Assembly: GCA_002727695.1 (NCBI GenBank)
Contig: PBXT01000114.1
Location: 1-7,630 of the forward strand
DNA: 7,630 nt
From: Methanobacteriota archaeon
Lineage (GTDB): Archaea > Thermoplasmatota > Poseidoniia > Poseidoniales > Poseidoniaceae
Reading direction: 5' to 3'
Part shown: piece by piece, positions 1 through 5,590 of the stretch
Layout of the letters: each line of letters begins with the position of its first letter
Numbering within the stretch: position 1 is the stretch's first letter
Notes under the pieces: model-generated
Database searches by the model: none
Seen by the model: only the letters and a program-made list of their open reading frames with translations
Told to the model about the DNA's origin: nothing
Position numbers and translations under genes: made by a program

Positions 1-3000
1 CGGTACTGACCTCGTGGTAGGTACTGCAAGAAATCAAGGATGGCAAGGAATTGATGGAGAAATCATGCACTTAGATGCCTCTGGAACTTGGACTTCTTGG
101 GATGGTGGCTCTAACGGAATCCCTAACGGTTACCCAATTGGAATGGAAATGTGTGGAGGATTATTCCACGTTTCAATGACTTCAAACAATGGCGGTGTAG
201 CAAGATTTGACCTAACTAATGGCATCATTGAATCCGCTTTCACTACCTCTACCAGACTTGATGATGGTAACGCTGCAGCAGTCGCGTGTGATGATGCTAA
301 CGACATTCTGTATGTAGCATATCACGACGATGGAGAGCCGATCTCAAGATATGATTATACCAACAGTCAGTGGTTGTCCAGTCTAACTTCATCATCACAC
401 AACATACCAAGTGACCCAGTTTGGTGGGGAGCCATGACATTCGCTGCTGGGAAGCTAGTGATTGGATACGATATTGGCACTCAAGGAGACAATGTAATCG
501 GCGGGGGCCTGGCAATACTATCTGCTAATGGTGCTACTGTAGGTACCGCAGGTATCGTATCGACTGGTTCACCTGTGTCATCCGTTGATTGGTTAGGCAC
601 ACAGTGGTTGATTGGTCAAGCCGGAGGAACCTCTGGATATTCTCATGTAGATACTATCGGACAAGCGGGTCAAAACACAATTCATGCGCTTCCAAATCTT
701 GTAAGCGGACAAGTTACCTCCATGGCTGGAAATCAAACTCACTTGTGGGTTGCATCCTCATCTTGGCAAAACACAGGTTCAGGAGTTCTTCAAGGAGTAA
801 GGCTAGCTAATGGTTCAGTTGAATGGCAGAAGGGATGGACTATTCCAGCAAATGCCGCAGTAACAGACATCGAATTAGTTGGAACTGATTTGTACCTGGC
901 AAGCAATAATCGTGGACTAAGATTGCTGGACACAACTACTGGAACTTTACAACAATTGCCAACTGGAATTCATAATTTCCAAGATGGTTTGAAAGTCGTT
1001 GGCGATGACCTATTCATTGGTTTGCAAGGCTCAGGCACTTCTTCTGCTGGTATTCAAATCTTCAATACTACATCCAATACCTACACCGCTGGACGTTTGC
1101 TAGCAGGTCTTCCGTCTAACGTCATCAACTCGTTCCTAACCGTAACTGAAACCAATAACCTTGGTCAGATTTCTTCTGAAATGATCTATGTTGCCACAAA
1201 TAATGGTGTTGCAAGGTGGAACGCAACCGGTGACAAGTGGGAAACAGCTTGGACTGCGCTTGACGGTTTACCGATTTCTTTCGTCGAGGATATTATCGAG
1301 TTTGATGGCGACATTTGGATGTCAACTCCTAGCGGAATTTCACACTACGATACTACCGCAATGTCGATTACGAATTACGACAAGTCTGATGGTCTAATGG
1401 GCACCTCTACATGGGGATTAACCGGAGCAGTCACTACCTTCACCGATGCTTCCGGAGTGACTACAACACAAAATAGCCTCTTAATCTCACACGATGGAAA
1501 GGGCACAGATAGGCCTGGAATTACTCAATTTGATGTTGGTAGTCAAACAGTCACTGATTTACATCAATTTGACCAACTGCCATCTAATTCAGTTAGTGCT
1601 GTTACTGCAGATATTTGGGGAGTACACATAGCAACCGACATCGGGCCTCTTATCCACTGGATTCGAAGCACTGGAGATTTCAATGCGGGTGTCAATGTAT
1701 TCTCTATGGAAGATTGGCCTGTCTACAGAATGCGTTCTGATGGCTCATACCTGATTGCAGTTGGTGAAAATGGTGCTACAGTAATACAATCTGGACTAAA
1801 CGGTGGTTCAATTATTGGAAGATATTCTGCCAGTGAATCAACTGGAGGAAGCGTAATTAGCAATTCTTACGTTACAGTATCAACATCTAATGGATTGAAG
1901 GTTTGGGACCTCAATTCGGGTGATGAATCGTCATCGGTTACAATGCGTAAAGCAGACCCACTGTCCGTAGGATTCCAGATGCAATTCCAAGACATTACCA
2001 ATTACACACATCCTGGAATGCAGGTTTCAATTATCGATGCTTCTAATTCTGTAACTCTTTCACAGGATGGTGTTTCTGGAGCACACGGGGTGCTAATGCA
2101 AACCGCGCCTCTGACCCTCTCTTCTCCAGTGAGTGGAGCTGCAACTTGGGCGAAACTGGTGGACCTAAAGTGGAATGCAACTGTGAATCTATCAAACGAT
2201 CCGACCTTCATCACCAGCATGCAATATGCTGTAGATAACGGAGTTCTACTGAACGGCACTAGACACATCACTCTAACCTTAACATCTCCAACAAATGGAA
2301 GTGTATGGGCGAAGATGACCTATGATTGGTATAGAACTGAAACCCCTGTGCAGGGACTCTCTCTTTGGGACAGGCCTGACGATGGCGGTCAAACTCTAAT
2401 GGCGAATTGGACACTTGTTCATGACGAAGACTTTGCCAGATATTTGGTCTATCTTAACGAAGGGCCTTGGACAACTCAGCCAACTGTTGCTGACTTGCAA
2501 CCTCGTGCTGCTGATGCGTCCGTAAGCCTACATTCTAGATTGCAGACCGATATATCAACTATTGACGGACAACCACTTCAAGACGGAGTAGAATATTGGG
2601 CTGTTGTTGTTGTCGAATACAATGACGGAAGATTTGGAACGCCTTCGGCTCAATTTGGACCCGCCACTCCTACCGACGAAGTCCCGCGTCCTCCTGCTTG
2701 GGCTACTGCTCTATCAGGGGATACTGTAGTCGCCGTTGATGGAGAGGTATTGGCTGAATGGGCTCGTTGTGAAGCACTCGATTTACTGAGCACTAGAGTA
2801 TACGCATCTACAACAGAAATCAGTGATGCCTTGGGTATGAGCATTCATTCAGAATTCTTACCTCAAGTAGGCAACACTAGTATCATTACACTAGAAGCAG
2901 GAAAACCACACTGGTTGGCTTTCACTTGTGTTGACGAGGCTGGACAAGAAGACTTAGTCAATGCAACAGTGATTGGTCCTGTAGTTCCTACTGGAGGAAT

Positions 3001-4897
3001 TGACGATGGCGTACCTCCTCCAAGACTGAATGGTGTTTGGGCTGAAGATGTACCTAATGACGACGGTGGCCGTGTACAAATTGGGTGGGAAAACTCCGTA
3101 GCATCTGATTGCGCATTTGTTGTTGTATATATGACGCTAGAAGACCCGAACAGTAGTTCACTTCCAACCAATGTCGATGCCTTCCAAGAAGCTGCTATCG
3201 TACCTGACTGTGAAACAAACATGACAATCATCGATTCGATTGGAGACGACTCGCTAGTTGATGGACAGACATATTGGATTGGAGCAGTTGCATTCGATAA
3301 ATGGCTGAACGGGGATACAGGAGATGTGACTGTCCTCGAAGTCACGCCTTTCGTCAACAACATAGACGGTTCAAGCGAACCCGAAAGAATCAGCGAACTA
3401 AACGCGTGGGACCATCCTGAAGACGATGGTACTGCGATCGATATCTCATGGGCTCCATCCGAAGTTGATGACTTCGATTACTATGTGATTTGGGTTTCCG
3501 AGCACCCGCTTGATGACCTAACTGATTTCTGGCCAGTTGCTGGAATAGAGCCAGGAATTTGTGGCTGTATTGTAATGGACAAGCAATGGATTGATACTGA
3601 AAAGAGTCCGCTTGAACTGGAACTTAATACAGCATTGTACGGCGGAAACGGTTTGGAAACATCGCTGCCAAAACAAATCGTTCCAGATGTTGAATTATAC
3701 GTTGCAGTTACTGTTCATGACGTCAAAGGCAATGTCTACTTGGATAATCTAAACACTGCAGTGGTTACTCCTATTGACAACCTTGCAGATAACACCCCTC
3801 CTGACAGACTAGTGAACTTGAATCTCTATGATAAGCCCGGAGATGATGGTACTGCGGTAATGTTAGAATTCGGCTTGTCACAAGCGAGTGACGTGGCTTA
3901 CTACGAGGTATATGCTGCTGCATTTACATTCACTTCAGTAGGGCAAAGTGGCACTGTCAAAGAACCTATTACAACCCTCGACAGATCTCCAACACTTCCT
4001 TTGACAATTGAAGTCCTAGCTTTCGATACACTGGTTGTACCGAACACACCTGTCACCGTTGCAGTAGTACCAGTAGACTGGTCTGGCAATGCACATCTTG
4101 ACAATTTGGTCACTTCAACCGCGATTGCAATTGATGATGGAATTGACGATGTAGGAGCATACCTGCCCGATATTGAAGGAGTCGCGCTAAAATGGATTGA
4201 TGACTCAATCTTAGTTTCATGGGATCACACTACGGACTCTAGTGTCCGCTCGTACATGATTTTCATATCAGATAGTGAATTCAGTAATGTGGCTGATGCC
4301 ACCAATGTAGGAATGAGCGATGTTTCAAGTGAGTTCTTGATAACGCCAGAACTCTACTCAGAATTGAGTAACGATAGTTCGTGGTGGGTCGGAATCTCTG
4401 CCAAGGATGATGTGAATTACCGTAAAGTCATCGAGTCTCAAAAGATCAATGCTATCGACTCTGATGGAAGCTCTGGAGATGGTGATTCAGACGGAGATAG
4501 TTCTGCCACTGACCTAGGAGAACTGTTCACCTCTGACAACCTGATAATTGCAGGAATGGTACTAATTGCCCTACTTCTGCTGGTTCTAGTTCTTCGTGGA
4601 CGAGGCGGTCGCAAGCCTGGTAGAAACAAGGAATGGGAATTGCAAGAAGCAACTTGGGGTATTGAAGCCAGAAGTGGCTGGGATGATGTTGGAAGCTTCG
4701 GTGGTCAAGTAGCGCCACCGGTTGCACCACCTCCAGCAATTCAGCCTGCTCAGCAAAATGACATCTATGCTGCAGCTCAAAGGATTCAGCAACCTAGCCA
4801 ACCTGTGCAACAACAACAACGTTGGTCACAGCCTGCCCAGCAACAGCAACCACCGCAAGGAGGAATAGACACCTCCTTCTTGGATGACTTGTTGTGA
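1..4897 (+). CDS. Giant type I membrane-anchored surface protein (beta-propeller + Fn3-like modules), 5'-truncated by the window edge
   Basis: The reading frame is open from the first complete codon at base 2, so the N-terminus, including any signal peptide, lies outside the window; the GTG at 14 is an internal Val codon within a blade motif. The 1631 visible residues are arranged as: about 14 propeller-like blade repeats (2-1930); a beta-rich Ser/Thr/Asn region (about 1940-2350); six Fn3-like modules (about 2351-4455), four of them carrying variants of D-x-P-x-D-D-G; an Asp/Ser/Gly linker (4457-4513); one hydrophobic helix (4541-4594) followed by Arg/Lys stop-transfer residues; and a 100-residue Trp- then Gln/Pro-rich cytoplasmic tail ending FLDDLL. 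About 15 N-x-S/T sequons suggest archaeal N-glycosylation. Only eight Cys are visible, in four pairs. No catalytic motif is recognised. By architecture it is a cell-surface adhesion, binding or envelope protein, but its ligand is unknown. I am confident of the frame and topology and much less sure of the function. Confidence 0.9.
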   Translation, partial: GTDLVVGTARNQGWQGIDGEIMHLDASGTWTSWDGGSNGIPNGYPIGMEMCGGLFHVSMTSNNGGVARFDLTNGIIESAFTTSTRLDDGNAAAVACDDANDILYVAYHDDGEPISRYDYTNSQWLSSLTSSSHNIPSDPVWWGAMTFAAGKLVIGYDIGTQGDNVIGGGLAILSANGATVGTAGIVSTGSPVSSVDWLGTQWLIGQAGGTSGYSHVDTIGQAGQNTIHALPNLVSGQVTSMAGNQTHLWVASSSWQNTGSGVLQGVRLANGSVEWQKGWTIPANAAVTDIELVGTDLYLASNNRGLRLLDTTTGTLQQLPTGIHNFQDGLKVVGDDLFIGLQGSGTSSAGIQIFNTTSNTYTAGRLLAGLPSNVINSFLTVTETNNLGQISSEMIYVATNNGVARWNATGDKWETAWTALDGLPISFVEDIIEFDGDIWMSTPSGISHYDTTAMSITNYDKSDGLMGTSTWGLTGAVTTFTDASGVTTTQNSLLISHDGKGTDRPGITQFDVGSQTVTDLHQFDQLPSNSVSAVTADIWGVHIATDIGPLIHWIRSTGDFNAGVNVFSMEDWPVYRMRSDGSYLIAVGENGATVIQSGLNGGSIIGRYSASESTGGSVISNSYVTVSTSNGLKVWDLNSGDESSSVTMRKADPLSVGFQMQFQDITNYTHPGMQVSIIDASNSVTLSQDGVSGAHGVLMQTAPLTLSSPVSGAATWAKLVDLKWNATVNLSNDPTFITSMQYAVDNGVLLNGTRHITLTLTSPTNGSVWAKMTYDWYRTETPVQGLSLWDRPDDGGQTLMANWTLVHDEDFARYLVYLNEGPWTTQPTVADLQPRAADASVSLHSRLQTDISTIDGQPLQDGVEYWAVVVVEYNDGRFGTPSAQFGPATPTDEVPRPPAWATALSGDTVVAVDGEVLAEWARCEALDLLSTRVYASTTEISDALGMSIHSEFLPQVGNTSIITLEAGKPHWLAFTCVDEAGQEDLVNATVIGPVVPTGGIDDGVPPPRLNGVWAEDVPNDDGGRVQIGWENSVASDCAFVVVYMTLEDPNSSSLPTNVDAFQEAAIVPDCETNMTIIDSIGDDSLVDGQTYWIGAVAFDKWLNGDTGDVTVLEVTPFVNNIDGSSEPERISELNAWDHPEDDGTAIDISWAPSEVDDFDYYVIWVSEHPLDDLTDFWPVAGIEPGICGCIVMDKQWIDTEKSPLELELNTALYGGNGLETSLPKQIVPDVELYVAVTVHDVKGNVYLDNLNTAVVTPIDNLADNTPPDRLVNLNLYDKPGDDGTAVMLEFGLSQASDVAYYEVYAAAFTFTSVGQSGTVKEPITTLDRSPTLPLTIEVLAFDTLVVPNTPVTVAVVPVDWSGNAHLDNLVTSTAIAIDDGIDDVGAYLPDIEGVALKWIDDSILVSWDHTTDSSVRSYMIFISDSEFSNVADATNVGMSDVSSEFLITPELYSELSNDSSWWVGISAKDDVNYRKVIESQKINAIDSDGSSGDGDSDGDSSATDLGELFTSDNLIIAGMVLIALLLLVLVLRGRGGRKPGRNKEWELQEATWGIEARSGWDDVGSFGGQVAPPVAPPPAIQPAQQNDIYAAAQRIQQPSQPVQQQQRWSQPAQQQQPPQGGIDTSFLDDLL
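2..1930 (+). repeat. About 14 beta-propeller-like blade repeats (protein level)
   Basis: A recurring pattern of hydrophobic-strand, x-A/S/G-T/S, Asn/Gly turn, G-(I/V/L)-x-x-(F/W/L)-(D/N), then a Thr/Gly turn can be picked out 14 times. Examples are IYVATNNGVARWNATGDKW (about 1187-1243), LYLASNNRGLRLLDTTTG (about 890-943), IWMSTPSGISHYDTT (about 1313-1360) and VTVSTSNGLKVWDLNSG (about 1871-1921). Spacing is irregular, roughly 35-60 residues. The pattern resembles propeller families of the two-component-regulator or WD-like kind, where it forms four-stranded blades. Fourteen would fit two seven-bladed propellers, but the window starts inside the array, so the real number may be higher. Blade boundaries were judged by eye. 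Confidence 0.65.
2351..4455 (+). repeat. Six tandem Fn3-like modules, four marked by a D-x-P-x-DDG-like motif
   Basis: Modules begin near 2351, 2684, 3014, 3380, 3797 and 4147 and are about 100-140 residues each. Modules 1, 3, 4 and 5 start with a motif such as LWDRPDDGG, AEDVPNDDGG, AWDHPEDDGT and LYDKPGDDGT. Three of these continue to a strand ending in Trp (W-T, W-E, W-A); module 5 has Phe there. Modules 2 and 6 keep the Trp strand (LAEWARC, LVSWDH) but lack the DDG motif. Later in each comes a Y/W-x-V/I-x-V/A strand (YWAVVVVEY, YWIGAVAFD, LYVAVTVHD, VTVAVVPVD, WWVGISAKD), which matches the F/G strands of a fibronectin type III fold. Modules 4 and 5 also share an identical 12-nt segment (GATGGTACTGCG) at 3425 and 3845, exactly 140 codons apart, as expected for duplicated modules. 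Confidence 0.7.
4541..4594 (+). other. Single transmembrane helix of the surface protein
   Basis: Eighteen consecutive apolar residues (LIIAGMVLIALLLLVLVL) follow an Asp/Ser/Gly-rich linker and a short amphipathic stretch (LGELFTSDN). They are followed at once by RGRGGRKPGR. By the positive-inside rule this places the large N-terminal part outside the cell and the last 100 residues in the cytoplasm (type I topology). No second hydrophobic helix is present in the visible protein. The helix is too long and the tail too large for the region to be a short archaeosortase-type PGF anchor. Confidence 0.9.
4712..4858 (+). repeat. Gln/Pro-rich low-complexity cytoplasmic tail with CAA/CAG runs
   Basis: Forty-nine residues contain 17 Gln and 11 Pro, including two QQQQ tracts (about 4808-4819 and 4841-4852) encoded by CAA/CAG repeats. 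The segment lies after the transmembrane helix and a Trp-rich juxtamembrane stretch (WELQEATWGIEARSGWDD), and before the terminal peptide GGIDTSFLDDLL. It is probably disordered and acts as a flexible spacer that presents the terminal peptide in the cytoplasm. Trinucleotide runs of this kind can change length by slippage, so tract length may differ between strains. Confidence 0.75.
4857..4878 (+). promoter_or_regulatory. 7-bp perfect hairpin containing an AAGGAGG Shine-Dalgarno-like arm, ahead of the lyase gene
   Basis: AAGGAGG (4857-4863) is an exact reverse complement of CCTCCTT (4872-4878), with an 8-nt loop AATAGACA. It sits inside the last codons of the surface protein, 20 nt before ATG 4884 and 38 nt before ATG 4902. 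That is too far for normal Shine-Dalgarno use from the linear mRNA. It could hold a re-initiation element closed until ribosomes finish the upstream gene, or it may simply be the coding of Gln-Gly-Gly and Thr-Ser-Phe. The stem is seen directly; a regulatory role is inference. Confidence 0.3.
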
Positions 4898-4901
4898 TCG
4901 C

Positions 4902-5588
4902 ATGATGGAAGGGCCAAAGAGTGCGGTGTTCACAACCGTCAGAGCACGAGATGGACACCTATTCCATCTCGACATGCACTTGGCTAGGCTGGCAAAGCAT
5001 GCCGAGGTTTTGGGAATAATTATTCCTGAGTTTGAAATTCCAGAAGGTCTTGATGGTCTAGTAAAAATCCAAGTTGATGAAAATGGAGTTGGATTTCACA
5101 GTAAACCAATCTATCAAGAAATACACATGGATGCAGAAGGAATTACTGTACCTGCACCCAGATGGACGCGCAAAGTCACCGGCACAAAACATGGTGACTG
5201 GGAGGCTTATCGCAACATCACAACAGATGCTTTCAGCAAGGGTGCAGATGTAGCTCTACTCGTGCACGACTTTTGCATCGTCGATGGTGATAGAGTGATG
5301 CCACTTGTATTGGATGAAGATGGAGTTGTATGGATTAGTGGGCCAGAATTCGGCGGCGTTGATTCTGTAACCTTTGACATTTGTAAACCAAATATCGAGC
5401 AGGCTGGATTTGTTATCAGCGAAGGGCGATTGAATGAGAGATTAGTCGCCCGTGCAAAGGAAATTGTGCTATTAGGAACAGGCATGGGTGCCGCTAGACT
5501 GTGCGTATTGGATGATGTTGATATCGGCGATGGAAGCAGCAGTTTGCAAAAGGTATGCATCGAGGCTCTTGGAGATGATTGGAGATGA
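4902..5588 (+). CDS. pabC: Aminodeoxychorismate lyase-like class IV PLP enzyme (PabC-like), N-terminally short
   Basis: Predicted to cleave 4-amino-4-deoxychorismate to p-aminobenzoate and pyruvate in the cytoplasm, using PLP. With the start at 4902 it has 228 residues, against about 270 for E. coli PabC. Visible family features are VFTTVRARDG-HLFHLDMHLARL (residues 9-30), where FTT matches E. coli PabC rather than the FET of many aminotransferases; EGITVPAPR then GTKHGDWEAYRN with probable Schiff-base Lys96; GADVALLVHD; and a C-terminal VISEGRLNERLVARAKEIVLLGTGMGAARLCVLDD. The usual first ~20 residues (D-R-x-x-x-F/Y-G-D-G) are missing and cannot be upstream, because this frame has a TAG at 4866. 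The TEG-x-x-x-N and G-I-T/M-R segments are replaced by VDGDRVMPLVL and GGVDSVTFDI. ATG 4884 would overlap the previous gene and add MTCCDR, which does not look like the family; ATG 4905 is also possible. The PabBA neighbour supports PabC over branched-chain or D-amino acid aminotransferase. Confidence 0.75.
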   Translation: MMEGPKSAVFTTVRARDGHLFHLDMHLARLAKHAEVLGIIIPEFEIPEGLDGLVKIQVDENGVGFHSKPIYQEIHMDAEGITVPAPRWTRKVTGTKHGDWEAYRNITTDAFSKGADVALLVHDFCIVDGDRVMPLVLDEDGVVWISGPEFGGVDSVTFDICKPNIEQAGFVISEGRLNERLVARAKEIVLLGTGMGAARLCVLDDVDIGDGSSSLQKVCIEALGDDWR

Positions 5589-5590
5589 TT
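5571..5590 (+). repeat. Perfect 10-bp tandem duplication (GGAGATGATT x2) spanning the lyase stop and synthase start
   Basis: GGAGATGATT occurs at 5571-5580 and again at 5581-5590 with no mismatch. The second copy holds the ATGA (5585-5588) in which the synthase start overlaps the lyase TGA. The first copy supplies a GGAG 10 nt upstream of that ATG, and a second GGAG directly abuts it. Because the unit is 10 bp, the copies are read in different frames (Gly-Asp-Asp, then Trp-Arg-stop). Confidence 0.8.

Noticed and set aside
14..16. GTG as the start codon of the giant surface protein
   Set aside because: The frame is open to the window edge (Gly-Thr-Asp-Leu precede it) and the Val lies inside a blade motif (DLVVGTA). 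No signal peptide follows, so the true start is upstream.
2863..3363. 166-codon open frame on the minus strand
   Set aside because: It lies wholly inside the Fn3-like coding region, has a Ser/Thr/Pro-rich composition typical of an antisense shadow, and shows no recognisable motif.
4712..4858. CAA/CAG runs as a CRISPR or DNA-level regulatory array
   Set aside because: There are no regular direct repeats with spacers; the runs are in frame and are explained by Gln codons of the tail.
4857..4878. The hairpin as a transcription terminator
   Set aside because: It is inside the coding sequence, has no T-tract after it, and is followed immediately by co-directional genes.
5579..5584. TTG at 5579 as the synthase start
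   Set aside because: It adds only two residues. ATG 5585 gives the classical ATGA overlap and a GGAG at suitable distance.
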